Assembly: GCA_963920665.1 (NCBI GenBank)
Contig: OY987273.1
Coordinates: 3,970,501-4,034,500, forward strand
Reading direction: 5' to 3'
Length of the DNA stretch: 64,000 bases
From: Straminergon stramineum
Taxonomy: Eukaryota > Streptophyta > Bryopsida > Hypnales > Calliergonaceae
A program made the position numbers and the translations under genes. Under the pieces are notes generated by a model. It searched no databases, was not told where the DNA came from, and worked only from the letters and a program-made list of their open reading frames with translations. Numbering within the stretch: the stretch's first letter is position 1; every line of letters begins with the position of its first letter. Shown piece after piece: positions 35,735 through 47,273 of the stretch.

Positions 35735-38052
35735 TCTTGCTCCCATCTATATTCTTGTCTTGTCCAACATGAGAAATACCTCTCGAGGGTTGGATTGCCC
35801 TACCAAGGCAATAGGAGTACCTTCTCCCTCGATGGATGTAGGCTGAGCCACTATGAAATATGGATCCGTAGGGACGTCCACGAGAGCACTCACCACGTTA
35901 TCAACAAGTGTTGTAGGGGGGTTAAGGGCCACTCCGTCAATGCCGGGCATGGTACCTGCAACAACATCAACCTGAATTTGTTCGGGATCAATGTCTCCTA
36001 CGTTGTCTGGGGGATGGTCCGTCAAGTAGTCAACCTCAAGCTCCGCGTCCTCATCTGCATCCATGACAACGTCTGCACCAACTTCACCAGCCTGCACAGC
36101 ATTGGTTCCATCTCCATCAACGTCACCTGCAGCAATGTTATGACCATGAAAGACTTGGGGAATATCGGTGTAGATGTTGCCCTACAAGAGTGCCGGGCCT
36201 GCGGGTGTTGATGCAAGAATCTGATGTTGTACATTGTCAGGGCCAAAGGATTGCACAAGCAAACAAATCAAGTTATTCATCTCAGCAAGACGACCTCCAA
36301 TCTCTAATGTTCTTGCATGCACTCCCTCAATGTCCTAGGGGGATGCATATCGGATGTTTGCATTGCGGAGCTCTTCTTCACGCTAGGCAAACTCTTCTTC
36401 GCTAGTACGCTGAAGCTCATCATCTTGGGGTATGCATCCTAGTTTGAGAGTCTGCCAATTATACATTACAAGCTCACTGTTAGTCTAAAGAAACAGTAAA
36501 GAAAACAAAAGATGTGCATCTAAACATTGGTGAGGAAATAAATAAGAGGCCACTTGTCAACACCCATGCTTATACATGCATGATAACAACATTAACTAAT
36601 GCTAGTAAGGACAACAAATTTAGCATAGAAACATTGAAACACCACTTAGAGTGAAGCACATGTTACCAACTCCCCCATCATACGCTTCTTTATAGACCTC
36701 CTCTAGGTTTCCTTGTTGCTCTTAGACTTTGAAACTACACGCATCTGCATTGACTTCTCTTGAGCCTTTGCTGATTTACGCTTCGCTTTGAGGGTTTCCC
36801 AAACCTCGGGGTCCAAGCCGATGGGCATAGGTAAATCAAGGTCAATGAGCCTCATGAGGCTATGGCGTACATTGATCAAAGTCTTCGTCACAAACTGAGC
36901 ATACCAACCTGGGTTGATCTCAAGACCACCTTTAACTGTCCAGTCTACAAAGGCAACAAAATCAAGTGAACTTAGAGTCCAAAGTAGTGAGTCATTTGAT
37001 AAATTGACATCTTGCTCAACACTGAAACGTCCGAGACAGCATGTGGACGTCTGTTGCACCAATACCAAAACGCAAACCATTACAACAACTCCAATGCCAA
37101 TTAATACCTACTGCCACATGTTCAAAGAACCGCATCTTGTCCTTCATTGGCTGGTCGCCCCACCCATATGCCAGGTGGAGATCCTTTGCAAATGACTTCA
37201 CATCATTTGCAAGATATTCAACGGCTTTTCCATAAGGATTGCCATGTCTATCCACCTTCACTACTTACTTATCCCCGTTTGCAGTGTCCTCCTTCTTGAT
37301 GACAAGGATCCGTTTCACATGATTCGAGGGTGGATTTGGAGGTGGAGTTGGCTCCTTTTCGAACATCAATGTGTCGGGATCATCATCTGAGGACGACAAG
37401 TCCCTGTACTCGGACATCTGCCTATGCCATGAAGACCACAAAGTCAAACCAAGAACATCTCTGCTGCATAAAGACATACGATGTCTTCATTGATGTCTAG
37501 AATAATGTCTACATCAACGTCTCATGACGAAGCCGGTGCTGGAATTAGTGTCTACTAGCAAAATTACGTTGACGTGAGACTCACTTGACAACACCTCAAT
37601 CAGTTGAATGGCCTTCACATGGACTCCTACGAGATGCAACTATAGGCAAGCATTCTCTAAGAAAACCTGAAATTGGAAACAAAGGGACAAAATGAAAGCA
37701 CAAACTTGGATTTTGAGGGATCATCAGAGTCATCGTTGGAACCCTCATACTCCACTTCATCTTTCAGGTCGGACTCCTCCACCTCTTCTTGTGCCATGCG
37801 CACTCGGCGCTTCTTCAATGATGGACTCCTCGCAGCAGCCTTCCCCTTCCTTTTCTCTTGTTGGCGGCTTGCCACTTGCCAATTGTCGTTGGCATGCTTG
37901 AAGCGCTGCTCCTGGGACGAACGAATGTGGACCACTTGATGCGGCGTAGCATCTGATGAAGTTCCCCGGCCACATCGTGGCTCTAGTGCATGCTTCATTG
38001 GCAATTTCGAACGATTTGGTGCCATTCTTGGTTGTGATAAAGGCCACTTCAC
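35735..38052 (-). pseudogene. TnpA-like second gene of CACTA element 3 (Transposase_24-like), decayed
   Basis: In CACTA elements the second protein binds subterminal repeats and helps the transposase. Minus-strand order: a basic exon (38052 to about 37690) with a nuclear-signal-like SLKKRRVRM followed by an acidic run; an exon from about 37420 with SSSDDDPDTLMFEKEPTPP, one stop near 37262, then VKVDRHGNPYGKAVEYLAND and GWGDQPMKDKMRFFEHVAV. An intron follows (about 37110 down to 36946, GTATTA...TTTGTAG), with the phase giving DWTVKGGLEINPGWY. Later come WETLKAKRKSAKAQEK and a last block (about 36450-35735) with TSEEEFA, EIGGRLAEMNNLICLLVQSF and a long acidic tail ending at 35747. The layout of a GNP-x-G block, a helical K/E-rich block and a C-terminal helix fits the plant En/Spm-type family. 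The family call is by layout, not by a long match. Confidence 0.55.
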
Positions 38053-38159
38053 AAAATCTTCACCTGCTACCTAGAACAAACATGCAAGGAAAAAAACCAA
38101 ATGGGATCATTGTGACACTTCCTAAACATCACTTATGGCGCCCAAAGCTAAATTTGCAG

Positions 38160-38720
38160 CACTTCACATGACTGAGATGTCTATTACAACATCAGTCTCA
38201 ACATCTAGACATCGTTCTAGGTTCACTCACGTGACCTTCATATATTTCAAGATATCAAAAAGGGCGTCTAAGTACAAGGATTTCCAAAAAGATGTGACTC
38301 AAGCAACATAGCTATTGCTATAGGCAGAAACTAAGATTCAACACGCATAAGGCCTTGATCATTGATCATGACAACACAAGTCTCACAATTACCGATTTGA
38401 ACACCATATGATTGCAACAACAGGGTCCCATGGTCCTGGAATTTTACCATGGTGTTTAGACATCTTAGACGTCCACAACAACGGATTTACATCAACAGCG
38501 ACATGCAATCTCACCAAAATAATCAATAAAAATATAAGCCCAAGCCCAAGCACCTTGGGGGGTATAGCCAATCCATGTCAACACAAAGAATTTAAAACAT
38601 CAGGGGGGCTTCCAATGGGGGCCTCAATGTTCATGAACGTAAACTACATTTCTTGACCTATTAAAGCCCTAAACCCACAGAGGGGCAAGAATCCGTAGTT
38701 AACAACTAGAATCGGATTGT
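38160..38720. other. Internal region of CACTA element 3 upstream of the TnpA-like gene
   Basis: No coding signal. It probably holds the 5' flank of the leftward gene. Confidence 0.3.
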
Positions 38721-38724
38721 TTGC

Positions 38725-39645
38725 TTCAATGTCCAAAACAGTGTCTGCATCCACATTGACATGTCCGCACCAAGACTGAGACCTCATACCAAGCATCAAA
38801 TGAACGGATTTGTGGCATCATGTAAGCATTCTCACCCTAAAACTAACAACATCCCTAATTAAAGCTCGACAGAGGCTCCTTGAGGACAAGGGTTGAAGAT
38901 GAAGGCAACATGATCAAGGCAACAAGTTCACTGAGATTATCCCCCCCCCCCCTTCAATCCTAACTGATTACGTAAGAAATCTAAAAAATGACGGTACATC
39001 TCCCCCCTAAGCCCCGACATACAAATAGCAAAACGTTGTAATGGAATTGAACAGCCTTGACTCAATGTCCAAAACAATGTCTAAGACAACATTGAGACAT
39101 CGAATCCAACACTGAGACCTCGTACTAAGCATCTAATGACCGGATTTGTGGCATCACCCAGGCGTCTTCACCAAATAACTAACTACACTTATTTGAACTG
39201 GAGAGAGACTCCCTAAAGACAAGACAACAAAAACAAGACAACAAGTTCACTGAGATTACTTACCCCCCCTCCCAGATTTGATCCTAATCCCTGGTAGAGT
39301 CAGGTGTCCTCACTCTCAACCTAACTATACTAATCTGAGCTCAAGAGAGGCTCTCAATCTCAAGACAAGGCAATAGGATCAACCTTCTGATCAATGTCCA
39401 AAATAGGGACCAAGACAACGTTGAGACGTCCAAGACAACACTCAGATGTCATGCCCAACATCAGAGCTTCACTGAAGCGCTGAAGTTGGGATTTGTGGCA
39501 TCACCTAGGCATCCTCCAACTAAAACTAACTACACTGATCTGAGCGAAGGGAGAGGCTCTGATCTAAGCAAAGGCCACAAGAACAAGACAAGAGTTCACC
39601 GAGATTACTTACCCCCCAGCTTTGATCCTGAGACACGGCCAAACA
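38725..39645. repeat. Three diverged tandem units of about 340 bp
   Basis: The phrase GGATTTGTGGCATCA recurs at 38806, 39142 and 39489 (spacings 336 and 347). Around it are TCAATGTCCAAAA before and CAAGTTCACTGAGATTA...CCCCCC after, in each unit. C-runs of 6-12 bases follow each. The array lies just upstream of the leftward gene. Confidence 0.75.
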
Positions 39646-40800
39646 AAAATCACTCATCACGAAGGAAGCAAGAGCATGACAATGCGCAATTGGGATAATT
39701 ACCTAAATCGGAGTTCAATCTCAATGAAAGGACACCCAAAATCCACAGAGGTACCCTCTCCAGCACTTCGACGTTCACACCCTTGCTGCGACCCAAGCTA
39801 CGCTCGCACACATCCCGCAACCAAGATTTGGTCCTCGATCACTCCACTGGAATCTAAAAACTACGATGCCTCGCCCATCACCCAAGGCTCCTCCGAATTG
39901 CAAAGCTAGACGAAATTCAAGAACATAGAAGCAACAAGCAAGCAAATACAACCTCATAAAATGGACTCTGAAGAAAGAGAAAACACTATGGTGTTGCCGA
40001 AGATATCTAAAATGAGTATTGTGGAACGCTAATGGATGGGGATGGATGAACGCCAAGCCACCAAAGGAGATGAACACCATAATTACTAGTCTAGGTCCCT
40101 ACACCCATTGTGATTGATGCCCATCAAGTGTGAAATTCAAATTTACAAGCAAGCGCAACGGAGCAGCCTGCATTGGCCGCGTCACCGGTAGGCTGAGGGA
40201 TGGGGCGCAAGTGCAAGGGCCTGCAACAGCCGCGTCACCGACAGCTGAGGGACGGGGCGCAGGTGAGGGACGAGGCGTAGGTGCTCCCTCCACTACAAGG
40301 TACCGCACCCTGGTCCCTCTCTCTAGAGGTTCCAACACCCCTGTGCACTCTCTCCTTCCGACCTCAGGCAAGCAAAATCAATCTCTGTCAAAAAGAACAA
40401 CACAAGATTACCCAAACATACTGTCCAAACAGTGAAGGTGTGTGGTAAAGAGAGTTTGTTACCTTCTTCTTCTTCGGAATTTCTTGCAAGGGTGTTGCAA
40501 TTTCATTGACCAACTCACTTGGATTGTGTAGGCGGCTACTTCTACAAAGGTTTTGGGTGGATGCAGTGGGGGCCTCTGTTGCCTCCATTGTTGAGGTGAG
40601 TGATGCAACCACAACCCCCTCCAAAAAGTTCTTGAAAATGATGAGACCTGCACTATCCCTCTCAAGATCATGATCTCCTTTTGTTAAAGCTCCTTCTCCA
40701 CTTGGAAATGGAAGACAACTATGCGCACCTAAGTGAAGTGTCATGTTGCACACAAAAGATTGCTCTCAATTCCAAAGCTAAATTTTTGAACAATTTGCAA
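39646..40800. other. GC-richer segment with short frames on both strands
   Basis: At 40160-40290 a GC-rich block repeats CCGCGTCACCG...CTGAGGGACGGGGCGCA twice with a period of about 60. Overlapping frames 40130-40435 (plus), 40371-40099 (minus) and 40753-40388 (minus) exist. None has a domain I know. The minus ones could be upstream exons of the leftward gene, which I cannot show. Confidence 0.3.
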
Positions 40801-41035
40801 GAAGATGCCTTAGGATTCCACGCGACAGGCAAAAGTAGGTGTCCACTTTTTTAGGGTTCCATAGTCACAATTGTTGACTATCACTAGAATGAAGATCTAA
40901 AGCATCACGATGTTCTATAGAACATCATAACGTCTATTCCAATGTCTTCTAAGACATCTAAGAGTCCCAGGTGGTACGCCTTTTTAATCCATTTTTGTCA
41001 AAATAGATGACAACAATAGTAGTATAATATAATTT

Positions 41036-41915
41036 CAAAATCTTGGAGGCCTGCCCATGTTTCCATATTTTTTTGATTTTATGAGGATGCTTGGAGGCCT
41101 ACCCATGTTTGCACATTTTTTTGATCTTATGAGGATGCTTAGAGGCCTACCCATGTTTGCACATTTTTTTGATCTTATGAGGATGCTTAGAGGCCTACAC
41201 ATGTTTGCATATTTTAGTTTTAAATAGGATGCTTGGAGGCCTACCCATGTTTGCATATTTTAGTTTTAAATAGGATGCTTGGAGGCCTACCCATGTTTGC
41301 ACATTTTAGTTTTAAATAGGATGCTTGGAGGCCTACCCATGTTTGCACATTTTTTTTGATTTTATAAAGATGCTTGGAGGCCTACCCATGTTTGCATATT
41401 TTAGTTTTAAATAGGATGCTTGAAGGCCTACCCATGTTTGCACATTTTATTTTATTTTATGAGGATACTTGGAGGCCTACCCATGTTTGCACATTTTATT
41501 TTATTTTATGAGGATACTTGGAGGCCTACCCATGTTTGCACATTTTTTTTGACTTTATGAGGATGCTTGGAGGCCTACCCATGTTTGCACATTTTTTTTG
41601 ATTTTATGAAGATGCTTGGAGGGCTACCCATGTTTGCACATTTTATTTTATTTTATGAGGATGCTTGGAGGCCTACCCATGTTTGCACATTTTATTTTAT
41701 TTTATGAGGATGCTTGGAGGCCTACACATGTTTGCATATTTTTTTTGATTTTATGAGGATGCTTGGAGGCCTACACATGTTTGCATATTTTAGTTTTAAA
41801 TAGGATGCTTGGAGGCCTACACATGTCTGCACATTTGTTTTTATTTTATGAGGATTCTTGGAGGCCTATGCACGTTTGCATATTTTAGTTTTTAATAGGA
41901 GGCTTGGAGGCTTGC
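41036..41915. repeat. Minisatellite, about 19 units of 43-50 bp
   Basis: The unit is ATGCTTGGAGGCCTACCCAT, then GTTTGCACATTTT, then a spacer. At least three spacer types alternate: TTTTGATTTTATGAGG, AGTTTTAAATAGG and ATTTTATTTTATGAGG. The array lies between the two oppositely oriented genes of CACTA element 3. The minus-strand frame 41256-41035 is only the repeat translated. Confidence 0.95.
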
Positions 41916-41929
41916 TAAGTTCTTTCATG

Positions 41930-42560
41930 AGATTACTTGAAAATAGTAGAGAGATTTCAGATGCTACGCATGTTTCCATATTTTTAGTTCAAATGAACAT
42001 TGTCAATTTGGACACTTTCAATCAATTAAGATGTGTTAGTTCAGACATTTTTGGTCCATTCTTTGTCATTTTAGACATTTGTTTTTGAATGTGGACATAA
42101 TTAGTGTATGTGGACCTGTGAATTTAAACCCTTTTATCTTCTTTTGTTATTTCCTAAGACGGATTTGGGATATTATAGATGTGCTCATGTTTGTTTTCTT
42201 TAGTAGGATGGATGTTCCTCCTTTTGGGGTTATTGAAGTTATGAGGCCTACACATGTTTTCATATTTTTTTGGATTTGGGTGCAGAACATGTCTCCATTT
42301 TTTTCCTAAGTGGGCTTTAAGGGCCTACAAATTTTTTCCTAGAGGGGCATTAGAAAATTGAAAGCATTTAGAGCGCCAAAGATGCTTCCATATTTTCTAT
42401 TGAAATGAACATGATCAATTTAGACACTCTCTATCAATTAAGACATGTTACTTACAACCTTTTGGGTCAGTTTAGGGTCATTTTAGACATGTTCCCGTCA
42501 ATGTAGCCTTCATCACTAAATTATGTCCTAGCAATGTGGACATTGGTCATTGCTATTTTT
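41930..42560. repeat. Two diverged copies of a segment following the minisatellite
   Basis: The stretch around 41960-42080 (TTCAAATGAACATTGTCAAT, TTGGACACTTTCAATCAATTAAG, TCATTTTAGACAT) returns at about 42380-42510 with substitutions. Each is preceded by remnants of the minisatellite unit, so the array once extended further. Confidence 0.65.
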
Positions 42561-42569
42561 TTTCCTTAG

Positions 42570-43780
42570 GGGAATTAAAGATGCTGGTTCTATTTTGTTT
42601 TTTCATTCTTGACTAGAATGAAGGCCCTTAAGATCACCCCTATTTCTTCCATCACATCATCAATTTCCATCAAGAGAAGTGGGTCTATGTTAATTTGCTT
42701 GTGCTTTTAGAATTGAATGACCTTAAGTACATAAAAGTAGTGGACATCCCAAAGTGCTAGGGGATCTATATATCTTGTACCCACAAATATGTTAATAGCT
42801 ATGTTTTTCATCCTGTAGAGAAATGGAAAATAGTCCCGCAAACTTTGTCTATTCTATAATGCTTGATTGGTCTGCTAAACGACATTCATCATGGGATTTT
42901 TTAGTTGCCTCTAGTGAAGAAGAGATCCTTGTCTTCCCTAGACTAGCAATAGCAACAAAAGTTGGCAATCAATATCTCAAGGAATGGGAAGAGAACCACA
43001 TAGTCAGCATGAATTGAAGCTCCAAGTTTGATAGGTGCACGTCATCATTACATAGAGTAATGTCTAGTTTGACATTGATGATAGTTTTTAATGTCAAAAT
43101 TGACTTTTTTCAAATAAATCCTTGTCCATTTGGACAAACTATATCAATTTCATGATGGTTAATAGAATTAGACTTGTCCATTTGGACACTATGTTTTTAA
43201 AGTGATATGATATGGCATTTATCCTAGATATTTTTTATTTCGTACTGTACAATTCATGACATGTATGTGTGCAATTTCAAATATGATGTACACCTAGTAC
43301 AATGTTAGAGGAGGTAGTCTTTGTGTTTGGCTTACAATATAATGAGTGAAATGAATGTGCTTGTTTAGGGTCTTCATTTGGAAAGTAGTAGTATCATGGA
43401 TGCACATGCTGGCATGTTTAGAACAAGGATTATGTGTCCAAAAAGAAGTCTACTTTGACTTTCTAGAGTATAGAAAATTGCTTTGGTAGACCACATCCCA
43501 TTTGTCCTTCATGTCTATGAAGATGTTTTTTCCTTGTTGCTGGATATAGTACGTCTTTTATAGTGTCCATGATAGCATTGTGAAGTCAACTATGGTAGGC
43601 TTCTGAAAGCTATGTGTATGGCAGTTTGCCACTTCCAATGTTCACTTTTGTGATGGTTTTGTGCAAAACCAAAGTCCTAATGTGTTGCATGTGTCCCATT
43701 GCATCTTGTGGCAATAGGAGGGCTTCTTCAACTTTCTTCCAAGGCTCTTAGCCCTATGTGAAGCTAAAGAAGCATATACA
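42570..43780. other. Likely 5' region of the CACTA transposase gene
   Basis: No coding domain. A 64-residue frame at 42823-43017 is unsupported. TTTGGACAAACT and CATTTGGACACT words recur. The promoter of the rightward gene should be here, but no TATA site stands out. Confidence 0.3.
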
Positions 43781-46700
43781 ACCATGGTGCGTGAAGCCCC
43801 GCTACGAGGGGCACGAATTAGAATCAATCACGATGGTCGAGTTCTCCGCCACATTTCCGTGTCAGACCTCATCCTTCAAACAGAGTTGAAGGTGGCAACG
43901 GAGATGGATTTGCGGAATTACCGTTGCCCTTGCCGGATTTGTCATGGAGGGCCACGCCGTGCCATAGATACTATTAGAAAACATCTTCGTGAGAGGGTTC
44001 GAGATGACTTCCTTATGAAGTCAATGGTTGGAGGGGACCCTTCAGATGGTTATCCTCATAATGGCATTTGGGTAGAAGACCAAGCTTACAGTGACAATGT
44101 CATTGAAAATGACGCAGATATTGAAGGCAACAACATTGGCGTTGCAGACAATATCCAAGACAATGAAATGGAAGATGACAATGTTGACTTTGTACCACAT
44201 GACGAAGACAATGCAATGGATGTTGGACATGATATCAAACGGCAAGTCTTAGAGGTTTTTGATCGTGGTGAGACATTGCATGCAGCTACCATGGCGTTTG
44301 AGCCCATCCTTGAGTCCATAGAGGCAGATGAAAAAGATGATAGAGTGGATAATATGGAACGTCTGTACAAGCACGCCACCACCCTAGTGTACCTGGATGC
44401 AACTTGTAGTATTCTCTCAACCACCATCATCATCATGAATATGTGTGTAGTCTTTCATGTGAGTAACAAGTTTGCGGATGAATTGTTGTAGTATTTGTCA
44501 TCGGACTTGCTACCAGAAGGCAATAACATGCCAAGTAGCCATTATGAGGCTAAGAAGATGATGAAGAAGTTGGGCCTAGAGTACAACAACATCCATGCTT
44601 GCCCAAGTGGATGTGTGCTATACGAGGCAAAGCATGCAGAGCTGAGCACTTGTCCTAAGTGTACAAAATCATGATGGTTGGAGGGCTCAAATTCCATACC
44701 AGCGAGAGTAATTCGGCATTTTTCCTTGATTCCAAGGTTGAGACGCATGTTTTGATCTTCAGAGTTGGCCCAAATGTTGACCGGTTGGACAAAGCATGTC
44801 AGTGAAGATGGTGTCATGCGTTCAGTGGTGGACAGCCCCGCTTGGAAGCATGTCAATTTAGACCCTGTCTTTGCCAACTCTGGTGTTGAAGACAAGAATT
44901 TACGTCTGGCATTGGCATTGGATGGCGTGAACCCTTTCAAATTGAGCAACACCACTTGGTCTACATGGCCCGTGCTCATTTTGATTTATAACTTTGAGCC
45001 ATGGTTTGTAACTAAGAAGTTCTTTATTTCATTAAGCATTCTCATTTTAGGGAAACATTCCCCAACTTCGAAGAACTTAGATGTGTTTCTACGACCACTA
45101 CTTCGGGACCTACATGCACTTTGGCAAGGGGTTGCAACGCAAGATTTCTCTAAACCTGTAGGTTCAAGGCAGTTCATCATGCACGGGTTGTTGTTGTGGA
45201 CTATATCTGATTGTCCAACGTACGGCCTCATCTTCGGTCTTTGTTGCAAGGGTTATAGAGGATGTCTAGATTGTGGACCTGAGATAGATTCTAGAATGGT
45301 GCAGACAGGTGATGTCCGCACAAATCGAAGTGTAAGAGGGTCCAAGATTGTTTATGGTGGCATACATAGGTATTTACGTCGTAATCATCCATACCGTCGG
45401 AATCTTCGGTTCAATGGTCACACAAAGCATCGTGGTAGACTAGCTCGAATGACCGGAGAAGACGTTGTCCGATATGTTGTATTGCGGCAATCATATTTGG
45501 ATTTGGGTGGGAAAGAAGATGGACCAGACGACCCAGTTCATTTTACTGGGGTCAAAAGGCTTTGTGCTTTATACAAACTTGATTACTTTCAGGTGAGCAT
45601 TTTATAGTTTCTATAACTTAGATTGTACGCTAACGCACTTGTAATGTAAATTCCGATGTTGTAGACGCCGTAGGTGTGCACAGTTGTATTCTGTGTCTAA
45701 CAATGAAGATGTCCACTTCTACAATATCTTTTGGAACGGCATATTTTGGACGTCATGCACTGTGAGAAGAATTTGTGCGAGAATATAGTGAAGACGCTTC
45801 TTGCTATGAACGACAGCCCTGGAAGTCAAGTTGATGCACAAGAGTTGGGGATTCGCAAAGAAATTTGGCTACAAGATCCACGTCGTCGACAAGATGATTT
45901 TTACATGCCCCATGCGCCTTACATCATGACCCCAGAAGAGCAAATGGAATTCATGGACATTATATGCAAAATTCGCACCCCAACAAACTACGTTGGGTCC
46001 ATTCACAAATGATTCCAAGATGGAAGACTTCAGTACATGAAGACACATGACTACCACATGCTTATGCAACAAGTGAGCCACACAATCCTATGATAGTTGT
46101 TATAAGTGAATGCTGTCTACAGAATCCACCAATGAAAACGTCTACAAAATCCACCAATGGGCTCACCATGAGCATGCTTTGTCCATGATACTGTTGTAGT
46201 AGACACTATACTGGAAGTGTTGTTGTCTGTTACAACACTCAACTGGATAGACTATGTCTGACTATGCTAGTTGAATAGACATAGAGCTTGTCCATTTCAG
46301 TGAAAACTTTCTTGTTAGATGTCTATGGTTGAAGTGGAAGCCTTCAATTAGGTGATTTAGGTCATATAATAGGCCACATGTCTTTCATGAAGTAATTTAT
46401 GTTGCATGTAGATTTTACTGGTGGCAATCCGAAACATCTTGGACGAGAAAGTGAGACTGGCTACTATAAAAATTAGCAGAGTCTTCCAATGACTATGTGA
46501 AAAAGAAATCAGAGAGGCAGACAAAGATGATGTCATGGATGATGTGATCATGGCAATATGCTTGTTGGAAAAGGAGTTTCCAACAACTTTTTTGAACATC
46601 ATGACACATCTTCCACTACACCTAGTGCAACAATTATTTGTATGTGGACCTGTGCATTACAGATGGATGTATCCTATAGAATGGTACACGAAGACACTCA

Positions 46701-47273
46701 AAGATTATGTCCGCACATATGCTCGACCAGAAGGCAGCATAGCAGAAGGATATCACAATGAAGACACTCTTGGCTTTTGCACGGAGTATATGAAAGATTT
46801 TTGAGGAATGCAGCAACGGGTATGGGACGTAGAAGAAGACCCCATCATGAATGATGAGGTCATATGGAGCAAGGCACCAAAGAAGCGCCCCATGTCAGAT
46901 GAATTGCGTTTGTTGGTACATGCATTTTTCATTGACAACGTCGCGTGCTTGGAGTCTTGGCGCGAGTAAGTTGAACAATGTCAATGATGATGTTCTCGTG
47001 TCAATTGTGATGTTGTCTCTGTACTATCCATGTGTTTGACAAGATACTTTGCATTCTCGAGGAATGTCTTATGTCTGAATGATTTTAGGGCATCCTAGAT
47101 TCTTTTCATCATTGTCTTGCATATTAGTAATTGGAATTTATTACCAATGCTCTTGGATATGGCGTGAAAAATAGCTTAGTTTAAATGCGGATGTTGCTCA
47201 CTAAACATATGCCAACTCTTTGCACTTCATATTGGAGATCTTTTTAAAATATGTAGAGGGTTGATTCCATGAA

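Noticed and set aside
41035..41256. Repetitive minus-strand frame in the minisatellite
   Set aside because: Pure translation of the tandem unit, open only because the unit lacks stops in that frame.
44042..44436. Minus-strand frames opposite the CACTA transposase N-terminus
   Set aside because: Antisense shadows of an Asp/Glu-rich segment of the real frame.
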